Of a DNA stretch of 64,000 bases, positions 17,741-28,148 are shown piece after piece. The stretch spans positions 558,001 to 622,000 of the forward strand of contig NZ_QTKX01000002.1 of the NCBI RefSeq assembly GCF_018424685.1, in the 5' to 3' direction. Under the pieces are notes generated by a model. That model did no database searches, was not told where the DNA came from, and saw only the letters and a list, made by a program, of their open reading frames with translations. This stretch comes from Mesobacillus boroniphilus. Lineage in GTDB: Bacteria > Bacillota > Bacilli > Bacillales > Cytobacillaceae. The first letter of the stretch is position 1. Each line of letters opens with the position of its first letter. A program made the translations under genes and the position numbers.

Positions 17741-17793
17741 AAAAGGTATTGTGATCATGTGGAAATTAACGTTCTAATAAAGGAGGAACTTCT

Positions 17794-18729
17794 TTGCCAA
17801 AAGTCCGTACTAAAGACCTCATCAAGAAATTCGACATGGAATTGGTAAGTGGAGAGGAAGGGGTCAATCGTCCGATTACGACGACTGACATCTCTAGACC
17901 AGGACTAGAAATTGCTGGTTATTTTGAATATTATCCTGCGGAGCGCCTGCAGCTTCTCGGAAAAACTGAACTGACCTTCTTTGAGAAATTGGCTCCTCGC
18001 GACAGGGCTGAGCGGATGCAAAAGCTGTGTACTGATATAACCCCTGGAATCATTGTCACAAGAGACATGGAGGTTCCTGCTGAGCTGGTCGAAGCAGCTG
18101 AAAAGGAATCAGTACCTCTCTTGCGTTCGAAGCAAAAAACAACAAGGCTCTCGAGTCATTTGACCAACTATCTCGAAAGCAAGCTGGCCCCGACTACTGC
18201 AGTCCACGGGGTACTGGTTGATTTGTATGGAATCGGCGTCTTGATTACGGGCAAAAGCGGTGTCGGTAAAAGTGAAACCGCGCTTGAATTGGTAAAGCGC
18301 GGCCACCGTCTCGTTGCGGATGATTGTGTTGAAATCCGCCAGGAGGATATCGGCACCTTAGTCGGGAACTCACCGGATTTAATTGAACACCTTCTGGAAA
18401 TCCGCGGTGTAGGAATCATCAATGTGATGACGCTGTTCGGTGCTGGTGCTGTACGTTCACATAAACGGATTTCCCTGATCATAGACCTTGAGATTTGGGA
18501 CCAGAAAAAATCATATGACAGACTGGGCCTTGATGAAGAGAAAATGAAAATTCTCGACACCGATATCACCAAGCTGACGATTCCCGTCCGCCCAGGCCGA
18601 AATCTCGCTGTCATCATCGAGGTAGCGGCGATGAACTTCAGGCTGAAGCGCATGGGTGTCAATGCAGCAGAACAATTCACCAACAGACTGTCTGACGTCA
18701 TCGAAGACGGCGACCATGAAGAACATTAA
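17794..18729 (+). CDS. hprK: HPr kinase/phosphorylase
   Basis: HprK phosphorylates and dephosphorylates Ser46 of HPr and Crh in response to fructose 1,6-bisphosphate and phosphate, driving carbon catabolite repression through CcpA. The 311-residue protein has the N-terminal domain (1-125), Walker [10 protein letters not shown] (about 153-161) and the signature [20 protein letters not shown] (about 202-222). The start is TTG, seven bases after AAGGAGG. It heads the hprK-lgt-yvoD-ppaX-yvoF cluster. Its target Crh is encoded at 45902. Confidence 0.97.
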   Translation: MPKVRTKDLIKKFDMELVSGEEGVNRPITTTDISRPGLEIAGYFEYYPAERLQLLGKTELTFFEKLAPRDRAERMQKLCTDITPGIIVTRDMEVPAELVEAAEKESVPLLRSKQKTTRLSSHLTNYLESKLAPTTAVHGVLVDLYGIGVLITGKSGVGKSETALELVKRGHRLVADDCVEIRQEDIGTLVGNSPDLIEHLLEIRGVGIINVMTLFGAGAVRSHKRISLIIDLEIWDQKKSYDRLGLDEEKMKILDTDITKLTIPVRPGRNLAVIIEVAAMNFRLKRMGVNAAEQFTNRLSDVIEDGDHEEH

Positions 18730-18743
18730 GCACCATTTCCAAT

Positions 18744-18763
18744 TTAATCAAACGTTTGATTAA
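18744..18763. promoter_or_regulatory. Perfect 20-bp palindrome, TetR-type operator candidate
   Basis: TTAATCAAACGTTTGATTAA is fully self-complementary without a loop, so it suits a dimeric protein better than an RNA hairpin. It sits between hprK and lgt. A near-identical site lies upstream of uvrB. Confidence 0.5.
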
Positions 18764-18817
18764 GAACGACCAAAGTGTTGGTGCGACTGATTTTTTTATA
18801 GAAAAAGGGGAAATGAC

Positions 18818-19630
18818 ATGGAAAAAAATATTCAGCCAATCGACCCGATTGCTTTTTCACTTGGGCCTATCCAGGTGCACTGGTATGGCGTCATCATCGG
18901 CCTTGGAATCGCGCTCGCATTATGGATTGCCATGCGTGAAGGTGAACGCCGCGGTCTGCCAAAAGATATTTTTGCGGATCTGATGCTCTGGGCAATACCA
19001 ATCGCGATCCTATCTGCAAGACTATACTATGTAATCTTCCAGTGGGATTACTACAGCCAGTATCCTGGCGAGATTTTCAAGGTCTGGAATGGCGGCATCG
19101 CTATTCACGGTGCATTGATTGGATCTGTTGCAACCGCTTATTTCTTTACGAAGTCCAGGAATGTTTCTTTCTGGAAGCTGGCCGATATCGCGGCTCCCAG
19201 CATCATCCTTGGCCAGGCAATCGGACGCTGGGGAAACTTCATGAACCAGGAAGCGCATGGCGGGGAAGTAACAAGGGCGTTTTTGGAAAACCTGTACCTG
19301 CCAGAGTTCATCATCAATCAGATGTATATTAATGGAACATACTATCATCCAACCTTTTTGTATGAGTCCATCTGGAATTTACTTGGCTTCATCCTGCTCA
19401 TGTCATTGCGCAGAGTCAACCTTGGCCGCGGGGAGATTTTCCTCAGCTATGTCATCTGGTACTCAATCGGCCGCTTCTTTGTGGAAGGAATGCGTACCGA
19501 CAGCTTGATGCTGACGGAATCATTGCGGATTGCCCAGACCATCTCGATTGCATTGATTGCTGTTGCAATCGGCTTGTGGATTTTCAGAAGAGTCAAGGGC
19601 TATTCAAAGGTGCGTTATTTGGAAAACTAA
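18818..19630 (+). CDS. lgt: Prolipoprotein diacylglyceryl transferase
   Basis: Lgt transfers diacylglycerol from phosphatidylglycerol to the lipobox cysteine of prelipoproteins in the membrane. The 270-residue protein has about seven membrane segments, [12 protein letters not shown], and the Lgt signature [14 protein letters not shown] (about 136-149). GGGGAAA lies before the ATG. It stands after hprK as in B. subtilis. Confidence 0.97.
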   Translation: MEKNIQPIDPIAFSLGPIQVHWYGVIIGLGIALALWIAMREGERRGLPKDIFADLMLWAIPIAILSARLYYVIFQWDYYSQYPGEIFKVWNGGIAIHGALIGSVATAYFFTKSRNVSFWKLADIAAPSIILGQAIGRWGNFMNQEAHGGEVTRAFLENLYLPEFIINQMYINGTYYHPTFLYESIWNLLGFILLMSLRRVNLGRGEIFLSYVIWYSIGRFFVEGMRTDSLMLTESLRIAQTISIALIAVAIGLWIFRRVKGYSKVRYLEN

Positions 19631-19705
19631 GAATTTCGGGTTGCTAAAAAAGAGAACGCATAAATAAATATAGTATTAGTCTGAAAAAATGGGAGAGATG
19701 CTTCG

Positions 19706-20650
19706 ATGGGTTCTACATTGAAAAGAGGGTTGTTTGTTGGCTTGAATACGACTTGGGCGCTCGGGAAAGTCATTTTCCCTGTCACCCTGATTGTTTCGAT
19801 CCTTCAATATACACCTGTCCTGCCGTGGGTAATAGAATTGATCACGCCGTTGATGTCAGTGCTCGGTTTGTCAGGTGATGCGGCGATTCCTCTTGTCATC
19901 GGGAATTTCCTCAATCTTTACGCGGCCATCGGAGCGATCCTGACGCTTGATCTGACGGTAAAAGAAGTTTTCATAATTGCGGTGATGCTGAGCTTTTCGC
20001 ATAATATGCTTGTTGAATCGAGTGTAGCTCTCAAGGTCGGAGTCAAGCTGTGGATCATCGTCCTCGTCCGCCTCGGGCTTGCGTTCATATCTGCAGTGGT
20101 CATCAATCTTGTTTGGCACGGCGGTTCTGAAATCGCAAAATACGGCATGGTCCCTCCTAAAAGTGAAGAAGTTTCTGGATGGGGAGCGATTCTGCTTGAA
20201 GGCATCACGAAGGCAGGAATCGGCATATTTCAGCTGGCCATCATCGTCATCCCGCTGATGGTCGTCGTGCAAATCATGAAGGATAAGCAATGGCTTGCTG
20301 TTTTTTCAAGATGGATGGCACCGGCAACAAGAGCGCTTGGCATGAAAGAAAACACTTCGACGACGATGGCAGCCGGCCTGCTGATCGGGCTTGCGTACGG
20401 CGCAGGTGTGATGATCCAGGCAGTCCAGGAGGATGGAGTCAGCAAAAAGGATGTCACGCTTGCGTTCATTTTCCTTGTTGCCTGCCACGCAGTCGTTGAA
20501 GATACTTTGATTTTTGTTCCGCTTGGAATTCCAGTCTTGCCGCTGTTATTGATCCGCCTAGGTGTGGCGATATTATTGACAATAACAGTCGCGATTATCT
20601 GGAACCGCGCGGACATCGCAAAAAGAAAGGAAGCAGTGTATGAGCAATAA
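19706..20650 (+). CDS. yvoD: YvoD, nucleoside-recognition (Gate) domain membrane protein
   Basis: A 314-residue polytopic membrane protein with two Gate-type segments (about 15-130 and 175-300, the second with [19 protein letters not shown]). Gate-domain proteins include nucleoside transporters and SpmA/SpmB, but no substrate is known for YvoD. The ATG follows GGGAGAG. Its last codons overlap ppaX by 11 bases, so the two are translationally coupled. Confidence 0.8.
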   Translation: MGSTLKRGLFVGLNTTWALGKVIFPVTLIVSILQYTPVLPWVIELITPLMSVLGLSGDAAIPLVIGNFLNLYAAIGAILTLDLTVKEVFIIAVMLSFSHNMLVESSVALKVGVKLWIIVLVRLGLAFISAVVINLVWHGGSEIAKYGMVPPKSEEVSGWGAILLEGITKAGIGIFQLAIIVIPLMVVVQIMKDKQWLAVFSRWMAPATRALGMKENTSTTMAAGLLIGLAYGAGVMIQAVQEDGVSKKDVTLAFIFLVACHAVVEDTLIFVPLGIPVLPLLLIRLGVAILLTITVAIIWNRADIAKRKEAVYEQ

Positions 20651-21284
20651 AATAGATACGGTCCTGTTCGATCTTGACGGGACTTTAATTGATACAAACG
20701 AACTAATTATTTCATCCTTTCTCCACACGATGGAGACCTATTATCCCGGCCAATATAAACGGGAGGATGTCCTTCCGTTTTTGGGGCCGTCTCTTCAGGA
20801 AACTTTCCAGCCAATGGATCCCGAAGGCTACGAAGAAATGATCACCACTTACCGAACTTACAACCTGGCTAATCACGACCTCTTGGTAAAAGGTTTCGAG
20901 GGAGTGTATGAAACGGTCCGAACTTTGAAGGAGAGCGGCTTCCATTTAGGGATCGTTACCACGAAGCGTTCGGATGTAGTCCAGATGGGCTTGAAGCTGA
21001 CAGGATTGGACGAGTTTTTCGAGGTTGTCGTCGCGCTCGACCATGTTGAAAAAGCGAAACCTGATCCCGAGCCGCTTTTAAAAGCGCTTGACCAGCTTGG
21101 TTCCTCGCCGGACCGTGCGATCATGGTCGGAGATAACCACCACGATATCCTCGGCGGTAAAAACGCCGGCACAAAAACTGTCGGAGTAGCCTGGTCCATC
21201 AAGGGAAGAGAGCATCTTGAGCAGTACAACCCGGATTACATGTTAGAGAACATGGCTGACATCCTGCCAATCTTGGGAGTATAA
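20640..21284 (+). CDS. ppaX: Pyrophosphatase PpaX
   Basis: A 214-residue HAD-superfamily hydrolase with motif I DLDGT (11-15), motif II VTTKR, and motif III/IV in [11 protein letters not shown] and [12 protein letters not shown]. PpaX hydrolyses the pyrophosphate released when HprK/P dephosphorylates Ser-phosphorylated HPr. Co-location in the hprK cluster supports this over a generic phosphatase. It overlaps yvoD and ends one base before the yvoF start. Confidence 0.92.
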   Translation: MSNKIDTVLFDLDGTLIDTNELIISSFLHTMETYYPGQYKREDVLPFLGPSLQETFQPMDPEGYEEMITTYRTYNLANHDLLVKGFEGVYETVRTLKESGFHLGIVTTKRSDVVQMGLKLTGLDEFFEVVVALDHVEKAKPDPEPLLKALDQLGSSPDRAIMVGDNHHDILGGKNAGTKTVGVAWSIKGREHLEQYNPDYMLENMADILPILGV

Positions 21285-21285
21285 C

Positions 21286-21825
21286 ATGAGAAGGACGACT
21301 CGTTACCGAGTAGAAGGCGCAAACTCACTCTGGCATGTTTATAAAACCGTCCCATTCTGGAAGGTCGTCAAAAATTTCGTCGTCATCCAGGTGGCTCGAT
21401 ACACGCCATTTCTCGGCATGAAAAACTGGCTGTATCGCAATTTTTTGCGTATGAAGGTCGGCGACCAGACATCCTTCGCGCTGATGGTCATGCTCGACGT
21501 TATGTTCCCGGAAAAAATCTCTGTTGGCCGCAATACGGTCATTGGCTACAACACGACCATCCTGGCACATGAATATTTGATCAAGGAATACCGCCTCGGC
21601 GACGTCGAGATTGGCAGCGAAGTCATGATCGGCGCAAACTCCACGATCATGCCCGGCATCAGGATTGGTGACGGCGCCATCGTCTCCGCCGGAACACTCG
21701 TCCACAAAGACGTCCCAGCCGGAGCCTTTGTCGGCGGCAATCCGATGCGCGTAATCTACACAAAGGAAGAACTCGCTGAACGCTGGGCTGATGACGAGAT
21801 TTATGGACAAGCACCAACAAAATAG
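21286..21825 (+). CDS. yvoF: YvoF, hexapeptide-repeat acyltransferase
   Basis: A 179-residue left-handed beta-helix acetyl/acyltransferase. Isoleucine-rich hexapeptide repeats run from about residue 70 to 165 (VGRNTVIGYNTTILAHEY, IGSEVMIGANSTIMPGI), ending PAGAFVGGNPMRVIY. The acyl acceptor is unknown. GGGAG in the end of ppaX serves as ribosome site. Its stop codon lies inside the stem of a strong terminator. Confidence 0.85.
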   Translation: MRRTTRYRVEGANSLWHVYKTVPFWKVVKNFVVIQVARYTPFLGMKNWLYRNFLRMKVGDQTSFALMVMLDVMFPEKISVGRNTVIGYNTTILAHEYLIKEYRLGDVEIGSEVMIGANSTIMPGIRIGDGAIVSAGTLVHKDVPAGAFVGGNPMRVIYTKEELAERWADDEIYGQAPTK

Positions 21826-21860
21826 AGCGAAGCGGATTTGACTCCGCTTCGCTCTATTTT
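21819..21860 (+). terminator. Terminator closing the hprK cluster
   Basis: An 18-bp perfect stem: 21819-21836 pairs with 21843-21860, with core GAGCGAAGCGGA, around a 6-base loop. Its A/T ends make it usable from both strands. The left arm contains the yvoF TAG stop. Confidence 0.92.
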
Positions 21861-21877
21861 ATTGTGAAAAATTGGAT

Positions 21878-22035
21878 GTGGTCGAAAAAATTCAAAATGT
21901 GGTCGAAAAAATTCAAAATGTGGTCGAAAAAATTCAAAATGTGGTCGAAAAAATTAAAAATCCGCCAAAATAATTTAAAATGTGGTCGAATTATTTTGTT
22001 TTTCGCCAATAAATGAAAATCAGCCATTTTATAGA
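21878..22035 (-). repeat. Phased 20/21-bp composite repeat, locus A
   Basis: GTGGTCGAA recurs at 21878, 21899, 21920 and 21941 (exact 21-bp period) and again at 21982, with a CCGCCAAAATAA unit in the skipped position. Two weaker units (TTCGCCAATAA, CAGCCATTTTA) follow. Read on the minus strand, the unit types occur in the same order as at 30640-30766. It lies between two minus/plus 3' ends. No coding pattern explains it. Confidence 0.85.
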
Positions 22036-22184
22036 GGTGATTTTAGAAGTAAATCCCCAAATGTAGCCGATAAAATGATCCGCCATCTGTAAAACAGTCG
22101 GCTGGCCGCACTTTATCATCAATTTTTCTCCATCAACGACTCTTCTATGCTCTGGAACAGCAATCTTAACAATCCATTTCGCTT
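22030..22184 (-). pseudogene. Possible 3' remnant of an unrecognised gene
   Basis: Reading minus from about 22190 there is an open frame KWIVKIAVPEHRRVVDGEKL...CGQPTVLQMADHFIGYIWGF. It has natural-looking composition but no ribosome site or ATG, and starts at the stop of the HAD gene. Its last residues (WLIFIYWRKTK) are encoded by the phased repeat units, so a longer gene may have been truncated when the array formed. I do not recognise the family. It may also be chance. Confidence 0.3.
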
Positions 22185-22736
22185 CTACTGATAAGAAAAT
22201 TCTGAATAACAATAGATCTTTTTGTCGGCATACTCGTTTGCTTCACGGAACGAGCATGTCTTAAGGCCAATCTTCCTGGCGGGAATCAGGTCAGTGCTTT
22301 GGTCGCCTATAGCCATGTCCAATCCATATCTATCATGCAGGTATTTATAGGCCTGGATATCCGGCTTTAATGAATAGCCATCATCGGCAGGGCAAATGAC
22401 CTCCTCAAAATAACGGCCGAGATCCCAGTGTTCAAGCAGTTCTTCTGTTGAGCGCCGATTGCGATGGGTCACGAGTACATTTGCGTCCGAGGCAGATAAT
22501 ACCTCTTTGACATACGGGAAAAGTGGTTTCCGATCATTCGGCAAGGTGCGTTCAATCTCTCGGAATTCTTTCACCTTATTTTTATCGACACCGTAAAATT
22601 TATATGCTGTACCATATTTCAGATGAGGAAGGACTTCTTCATACGGCAGGTCTTTTTTCGCAACGACCGTGAACGCCTCGACCAGTGTAGGCCATGTATC
22701 AAGGATTGTCCCATCCAAATCCCACAAGATCTTCAC
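22185..22736 (-). CDS. HAD-superfamily phosphatase
   Basis: A 183-residue HAD hydrolase with motif I DLDGT (6-10), motif II VTHRN, lysine in SLKPDIQAY and motif IV GDQSTDL. It resembles phosphoglycolate phosphatase/PpaX-type proteins, but the substrate is unknown. The start is GTG with AAGGAGG eight bases upstream. It is transcribed alone, divergent from hisZ. Confidence 0.8.
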   Translation of the reverse strand: MKILWDLDGTILDTWPTLVEAFTVVAKKDLPYEEVLPHLKYGTAYKFYGVDKNKVKEFREIERTLPNDRKPLFPYVKEVLSASDANVLVTHRNRRSTEELLEHWDLGRYFEEVICPADDGYSLKPDIQAYKYLHDRYGLDMAIGDQSTDLIPARKIGLKTCSFREANEYADKKIYCYSEFSYQ

Positions 22737-22846
22737 TGCACAAGCCTCCTTTATATAAAAAAATCACTTCGAGATTTCCTTGCGTATTTCTGATTGCCAT
22801 CATTCTAACACCCTCATTTTAAAAATCAAACATGAACAGCTTTTGG

Positions 22847-22875
22847 TTGACGAATAATAGAATGAACGATAAACT
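22847..22875 (+). promoter_or_regulatory. Probable promoter of the his operon
   Basis: TTGACG (22847-22852) and TAAACT (22870-22875) are 17 bases apart. They give a leader of about 105 bases before hisZ. I see no T-box or other riboregulator in that leader. Confidence 0.55.
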
Positions 22876-22988
22876 ACATATAACTTCATCTTGTTACCAT
22901 ATTAGCGGACTAAAGGATTTAGATAATTAAGACACAGCTTATTTGGGTAGAAAGATATAAAACACCAGCAACGAAGAGGGTGAAAACA

Positions 22989-24164
22989 ATGAGCAGATTA
23001 TTCATGTTTGAAAAGCCGCTTGGCATGCGGGATACACTCCCGGAATTGCATGAAGCGAAGGCAAAGGTCCGAGGCTCAATTGAAAAAGAAATGAAGCAAT
23101 GGGGTTTCCAATTTATCGAAACACCAGCGCTCGAATATTATGAAACAGTAGGCACGGCATCAGCGATTCTTGATCAGCAGCTGTTCAAGCTGTTGGACCA
23201 GCAGGGGCATACGCTTGTACTGCGTCCGGATATGACCGCGCCGATTGCCAGGGTTGCGGCGTCAAAATTATTCAAAGACCAGGTTCCATTAAGATTGGCC
23301 TATTCAGCAAATGTCTACCGTGCCCAGCAGCGCGAAGGCGGCAGGCCGGCAGAATTTGAGCAGATTGGTGTCGAGTGTATTGGCGACGAGTCCGTCAGCG
23401 CTGATGGCGAGATGATCTCACTTGCGATTTCTTCGCTGAAAAAAGCTGGCTTGGAACAGTTTCAGCTTTCTGTAGGGCATGTTGGCTTCGTCAACGAATT
23501 GTTCGTACAGATTCTTGGTACAGAGGAACGGGCCAGGGAACTGACGAAATTTTTATATGAGAAAAATTATGTCGGGTATCGTGAGCATGTCAAAGCACTT
23601 CCGCTGTCATCAATCGATTCACAAAGGCTTCTTGCTTTCCTTGAACTGCGCGGAGGTCCGGAAGTGATTAACAAGGCATCCGAGTTGATAGAGAACGGAA
23701 AAGGCAGAGCGGCGCTCGATGAGTTGAAGCTGCTCTGGGATATCATTGAAGACTTCGGTGAAAGCAGCCGAATCAAATTTGACTTAACCATTGTCAGCCA
23801 CATGAGCTATTATACTGGCATTTTATTTGAGGTTTACGCAGGAATGGTGGGCTTCCCAATCGGCAACGGAGGCCGCTATGACAAATTGCTCGAGAAGTTC
23901 GGAAAAACGACAGGGGCAACAGGATTTGCGATCAGGCTTGACCGCCTGCTTGAAAGTCTTGGCAACCTGGGTGAACCCGAGCCGGTCACTTGCATTCTTT
24001 TCAGCCCTGAACGGAGAAAGGAAGCTTACCAGCTTTCGGCACAGCGCAGGGAAGACGGGGAACGGGTTATCCTCCAGGACATCAGCGCCGTGCGAAATCT
24101 TGATGCTTGCTCCAATGCTTTTGCTAACGTCGTTTACCTAGTTGGGAAGGAGGGAGTGCAATGA
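22989..24164 (+). CDS. hisZ: ATP phosphoribosyltransferase regulatory subunit
   Basis: HisZ is a histidyl-tRNA-synthetase-like protein without aminoacylation activity that activates and regulates short-form HisG. The 391-residue sequence has class II synthetase motifs ([42 protein letters not shown] near 295). The ATG at 22989 lies six bases after GAGGGTG. A GTG at 22980 overlaps that site. It is the first gene of hisZGDBHAFI. The operon lacks hisC and histidinol-phosphatase, which must lie elsewhere. Confidence 0.95.
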   Translation: MSRLFMFEKPLGMRDTLPELHEAKAKVRGSIEKEMKQWGFQFIETPALEYYETVGTASAILDQQLFKLLDQQGHTLVLRPDMTAPIARVAASKLFKDQVPLRLAYSANVYRAQQREGGRPAEFEQIGVECIGDESVSADGEMISLAISSLKKAGLEQFQLSVGHVGFVNELFVQILGTEERARELTKFLYEKNYVGYREHVKALPLSSIDSQRLLAFLELRGGPEVINKASELIENGKGRAALDELKLLWDIIEDFGESSRIKFDLTIVSHMSYYTGILFEVYAGMVGFPIGNGGRYDKLLEKFGKTTGATGFAIRLDRLLESLGNLGEPEPVTCILFSPERRKEAYQLSAQRREDGERVILQDISAVRNLDACSNAFANVVYLVGKEGVQ

Positions 24165-24784
24165 ATAAACAACTGACGATCGCGATGCCAAAGGGCAGGA
24201 TATTTACCGAGGCAGTTGAGCTGCTGCGGAACGCTGGCTTTGATTTGCCTCCTGAATTTGATGATTCCCGCAAATTGATTATCGATGTGGAAGAAGAAAA
24301 TTTCCGATTCATCTTAGCGAAGCCGATGGATGTGGCAACATACGTTGAACATGGTGTCGCGGATCTCGGGATTGCCGGCAAAGATGTCCTGCTTGAGGAA
24401 GAACGCGATGTGTATGAGCTGCTTGATTTAAAAATCAGCGGCTGTTATCTTGCTGTTGCAGGACTTCCGGATACAAAAATGAATGATGTCGCTCCTAAAA
24501 TCGCGACGAAGTACCCGAATATCGCTGCAGCGTATTTCCGTGAACAGGGCGAGCAAGTTGAAATCATCAAACTGAACGGATCAATTGAGCTTGCACCCTT
24601 AATCGGGCTATCAGACAGGATTGTCGACATCGTTTCAACCGGAAGAACCTTGAAGGAAAATGGTCTGGTGGAGTACGAAACGATTACAAACGTGACATCA
24701 AGGCTGATTGTCAATCCAGTCAGCTATCGGATCAAGGATGAACGGATCAGCGAACTGGTTAAAAGGCTGAACGAAGTGATATAG
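24161..24784 (+). CDS. hisG: ATP phosphoribosyltransferase, short form
   Basis: HisG condenses ATP and PRPP, the first step of histidine synthesis. At 207 residues it is the short form that depends on HisZ, which is encoded just upstream with an ATGA overlap. Visible motifs are AMPKGRI, the [12 protein letters not shown] segment and the PRPP loop [16 protein letters not shown] (about 148-163). Confidence 0.97.
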   Translation: MNKQLTIAMPKGRIFTEAVELLRNAGFDLPPEFDDSRKLIIDVEEENFRFILAKPMDVATYVEHGVADLGIAGKDVLLEEERDVYELLDLKISGCYLAVAGLPDTKMNDVAPKIATKYPNIAAAYFREQGEQVEIIKLNGSIELAPLIGLSDRIVDIVSTGRTLKENGLVEYETITNVTSRLIVNPVSYRIKDERISELVKRLNEVI

Positions 24785-24813
24785 ATTGTGAATCTGAAAG
24801 GATTTGATTCTAC

Positions 24814-26079
24814 TTGGAAATTTTACAGATAGATGGAAGTTTGTCACTCAAACGGACGGTTGATGGCGGAACGGAAGAGCAGCGCAAAGCCGTACAGGCC
24901 ATTATCGCGGAAGTCCGTGCTTACGGCGACCAGGCACTAAGGACTTTTACCGAAAAATTTGATTCTGTTGCGCTCGATGAATTTCTTGTCACAGAAGATG
25001 AAATTTCAGAAGCTTATAAAACTGTTAGCAGTCAGCTCGTGGACATCATTACTGAGGCAGCTGCCAATATACGCAGATATCATGAAAAACAGCTGCGCCC
25101 TTCCTGGATGACGACGGAGGAAAACGGCACAATGCTTGGCCAGAAGGTTACACCGCTCGATTCTGTCGGAGTATATGTGCCTGGTGGAACGGCTGCTTAT
25201 CCATCGTCGGTATTAATGAATGTCATTCCGGCAAAAACGGCGGGTGTCGAGCGGATCGTCATGGTATCGCCGCCAGGCCGGGACGGGAAGCTTCCGGCAG
25301 GCGTGCTCGTTACTGCAGATATAGCCGGGGTAAAAGAAATCTATAAAATCGGCGGAGCCCAGGCGATTGCCGCTCTGGCTTACGGAACGGAAACAATAAA
25401 ACCTATCGATAAAATCACTGGTCCGGGAAACATCTATGTTGCCCTCGCCAAGCGCGAAGTTTTCGGCGACGTCGCGATTGATATGATTGCCGGTCCGAGT
25501 GAAATCGGAATTTTGGCGGATGAAACGGCACGTGCCAATGAAATCGCGGCCGACCTGCTTTCCCAGGCAGAGCATGATACTCGGGCATGTGCGGTTTTCG
25601 TGACAACATCCCGTGCTCTTGCTGAAGATGTTCAAAATGAAGTCTATAAGCAGCTTTCTCAATTACCGAGAAAAGAAATCGCCACTCAGGCAATCGAAAA
25701 CTTCGGGGCGATTTATGTGGCAGCTGATATGGATGAGGCGGTAAGTGCAATCAACCAGCTCGCACCAGAGCATCTTGAAATCGTCACGGAGAATCCTATG
25801 GAATTGCTCGGTAAAATAAAGCATGCCGGCGCCATTTTCCTTGGGAGGTATAGCTCAGAGCCTGTAGGAGATTATTTTGCTGGACCGAACCATGTCCTGC
25901 CAACGAACGGGACAGCGCGCTTTTCAAGCCCGTTGAGTGTCGAGGATTTCCAGAAGAAATCCAGCATCATCCTCTACAGCGAGAAAGCGATGAACGACAA
26001 CGGTGCAAAGATCGCCGAGTTCGCAAGGCTTGAAGGGTTGGAAGCCCACGCTCGGGCTGTGGAAGCAAGACTTAAATAG
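24814..26079 (+). CDS. hisD: Histidinol dehydrogenase
   Basis: HisD oxidises histidinol to histidine in two NAD-dependent steps using zinc. The 421-residue protein shows [58 protein letters not shown] and [14 protein letters not shown]. The start is TTG at 24814, eleven bases after AAAGGA. No ATG is available nearby in this frame. Confidence 0.97.
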   Translation: MEILQIDGSLSLKRTVDGGTEEQRKAVQAIIAEVRAYGDQALRTFTEKFDSVALDEFLVTEDEISEAYKTVSSQLVDIITEAAANIRRYHEKQLRPSWMTTEENGTMLGQKVTPLDSVGVYVPGGTAAYPSSVLMNVIPAKTAGVERIVMVSPPGRDGKLPAGVLVTADIAGVKEIYKIGGAQAIAALAYGTETIKPIDKITGPGNIYVALAKREVFGDVAIDMIAGPSEIGILADETARANEIAADLLSQAEHDTRACAVFVTTSRALAEDVQNEVYKQLSQLPRKEIATQAIENFGAIYVAADMDEAVSAINQLAPEHLEIVTENPMELLGKIKHAGAIFLGRYSSEPVGDYFAGPNHVLPTNGTARFSSPLSVEDFQKKSSIILYSEKAMNDNGAKIAEFARLEGLEAHARAVEARLK

Positions 26080-26111
26080 AGGATGCAGAATATAGGATGG
26101 AGGGAACGCTC

Positions 26112-26699
26112 ATGGAACGCACGGCAACGGTGAATCGATATACAAATGAAACAAAAATAGATCTGGATTTTAGCATAGATGGCGAGGGGAAAACGGAACT
26201 TGAAACTGGTGTACCTTTTCTTTCTCATATGCTCGATTTATTCGCAAAGCATGGCCAGTTCGATTTGAAAGTTGATGCAAAGGGAGATGTTGAGGTGGAT
26301 GGCCACCATACAACCGAAGATATCGGTATTTGTATCGGACAGGCGCTTCGCGAAGCACTTGGCGACAAAAAAGGAATCAAACGTTATGGGAACGCCTTTG
26401 TCCCAATGGATGAGGCGCTTGCACAGGTTGTCATCGACCTCAGCAACCGCCCGCACCTCGAAATGCGCGCAGAATTCCCTGCCCAGCAGGTTGGTACTTT
26501 TGACGTCGAGTTAGTACATGAATTCCTGTGGAAGCTTGCGCTTGAAGCAAGAATGAACCTGCATGTCATAGTCCATTACGGAAAAAACACTCACCACATG
26601 ATTGAAGCGGTATTTAAAGCACTTGGCCGGGCGCTTGATGAAGCGACGACCGTCGATCCCCGTGTAAAAGGCGTTCCTTCTACGAAAGGGATGTTATAA
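26112..26699 (+). CDS. hisB: Imidazoleglycerol-phosphate dehydratase
   Basis: A 195-residue monofunctional HisB that dehydrates imidazole glycerol phosphate. The manganese-binding motifs DGHHTTEDIGI and HHMIEAVFKALGRAL are present, with DLSNRPHLEM between them. The ATG at 26112 follows GGAGGG. The frame is open back to 26097 but that start overlaps the ribosome site. Confidence 0.97.
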   Translation: MERTATVNRYTNETKIDLDFSIDGEGKTELETGVPFLSHMLDLFAKHGQFDLKVDAKGDVEVDGHHTTEDIGICIGQALREALGDKKGIKRYGNAFVPMDEALAQVVIDLSNRPHLEMRAEFPAQQVGTFDVELVHEFLWKLALEARMNLHVIVHYGKNTHHMIEAVFKALGRALDEATTVDPRVKGVPSTKGML

Positions 26700-26778
26700 G
26701 GGATAGTAAGAAAGGGATCTAATAAGAGACGTTCTACGGAAAGATAAACCGCAGTCCGAAAAGGAAGGAAGTTAACTC

Positions 26779-27420
26779 ATGATAGGCATCGTCGATTACG
26801 GCATGGGCAATCTGTTCAGCGTCAGCAAAGCGCTCGAACGGCTGAATGCACCATACTTTATCTCACAATATAAGGGCAATTTGATGGAAGCAGATGCATT
26901 GCTCGTTCCTGGTGTCGGTTCTTTCCGTGATGCGATGAAAGTATTGGACCGCACAGGTTTGACTGAAATGATCCAGGCTTTCGCCACTACCGGCAAGCCT
27001 GTGCTCGGAATCTGCCTCGGCATGCAGCTGTTGTTCGAAGAAAGCACGGAAAATGGACTGACGAAGGGTTTGAACCTGCTGCCTGGGAAAGTGGAACGTT
27101 TTACCGGCCAGACGGCAGAAGGGGAAGCTTATAAAGTTCCGCATATGGGCTGGAACAAGCTCCGTTTTACGGGTGATTCGCCATTGTTGGCATCCCTTGA
27201 TGAAGATTATGTTTACTTTGTCCATTCCTATTATGTAAAAACGAATGATCCGGGCGTCCTAGTGGCAGTCGGCGATTATTATGATGTTGAAGTGCCGGCT
27301 ATCGTTGGCAGGAACAATATCTTTGGGATGCAATTCCATCCGGAAAAAAGCAGTGATATGGGAATGACACTGCTCCGCAATTTTGCGAACCTTGCAACAG
27401 AAAGGAAGACAGACCAATGA
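26779..27420 (+). CDS. hisH: Imidazole glycerol phosphate synthase, glutaminase subunit
   Basis: A 213-residue class I glutamine amidotransferase. It has the catalytic cysteine in [11 protein letters not shown] (about residue 79) and the histidine and glutamate in QFHPEKSSD. HisH supplies ammonia to HisF. GGAAGGAAG precedes the ATG. The 79-base gap from hisB is the widest within the operon. It overlaps hisA by four bases. Confidence 0.97.
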   Translation: MIGIVDYGMGNLFSVSKALERLNAPYFISQYKGNLMEADALLVPGVGSFRDAMKVLDRTGLTEMIQAFATTGKPVLGICLGMQLLFEESTENGLTKGLNLLPGKVERFTGQTAEGEAYKVPHMGWNKLRFTGDSPLLASLDEDYVYFVHSYYVKTNDPGVLVAVGDYYDVEVPAIVGRNNIFGMQFHPEKSSDMGMTLLRNFANLATERKTDQ

Positions 27421-28148
27421 AATTCACAATCTACCCGGCAATAGACATGCGCGGCGGAAAATGCGTCAGGCTGCTGCAAGGTGATTATGACAAGGAAACC
27501 GTTTATGGAGATTCTCCTTTTGAAATGGCGAAAACATTCGCTGGCGAAGGTGCAGAGTGGATTCATATGGTCGACCTTGACGGCGCACGGGACGGCAGGC
27601 GGGTCAACGATAAATTCGTCATCCAGGCGGCTCAAGAGCTTGGCGTCAATGTCCAGATTGGCGGCGGAATCCGCACCGAGACAGATATCAATCACTATCT
27701 TGAAAATGGCGTCACTCGCGTTATTATAGGCAGCATCGCCGTATCCAATCCGGAGTTCGCTGAGGAAATGGTCCGGAAATACGGGTCCCGAATCGCAATC
27801 GGACTTGATGCGAAAAATGGATTTGTCGCGACACATGGCTGGCTGAACACTTCCGAAATGAGTGCTGTCGAGCTTGGCAAAAGATTCGCTGATGTCGGGG
27901 TGGAGACGTTTATTTTTACCGATATCGCTACAGACGGCACGCTAGCAGGACCGAACACGGAGGCAACTCGTCAGCTCGCATTGGAAACAGGCAAAAGTGT
28001 CATCGCTTCCGGAGGAGTCAGCTCACTTGATGATTTAGCCGCTCTTCGACAGTTGAGTGAAGATGGTGTCAGCGGTGCGATTGTTGGCAAAGCCATTTAT
28101 GAAGGACGCTTTTCGGTAAAATCTGCGTTGGAAGCGGGGGATGCCTGA
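27417..28148 (+). CDS. hisA: ProFAR isomerase
   Basis: A 243-residue (beta/alpha)8 barrel catalysing the Amadori rearrangement of ProFAR to PRFAR. The two half-barrel aspartates are in [12 protein letters not shown] (about residue 8) and [14 protein letters not shown] (about 169). The phosphate sites are GGGIRT and SGGVSS. ATGA and TGATG overlaps with hisH and hisF show tight coupling. Confidence 0.97.
   Translation: MKFTIYPAIDMRGGKCVRLLQGDYDKETVYGDSPFEMAKTFAGEGAEWIHMVDLDGARDGRRVNDKFVIQAAQELGVNVQIGGGIRTETDINHYLENGVTRVIIGSIAVSNPEFAEEMVRKYGSRIAIGLDAKNGFVATHGWLNTSEMSAVELGKRFADVGVETFIFTDIATDGTLAGPNTEATRQLALETGKSVIASGGVSSLDDLAALRQLSEDGVSGAIVGKAIYEGRFSVKSALEAGDA

Noticed and set aside
21878..21990. 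CRISPR-like appearance of the 21-bp repeats
   Set aside because: Units are contiguous at 20-21 bp with no unique 30-bp spacers, the cores are only 8-13 bases, and no cas genes are present.
22875..22988. T-box or histidine attenuator in the his leader
   Set aside because: The leader is only about 105 bases, with no T-box core, no specifier stem and no terminator hairpin.
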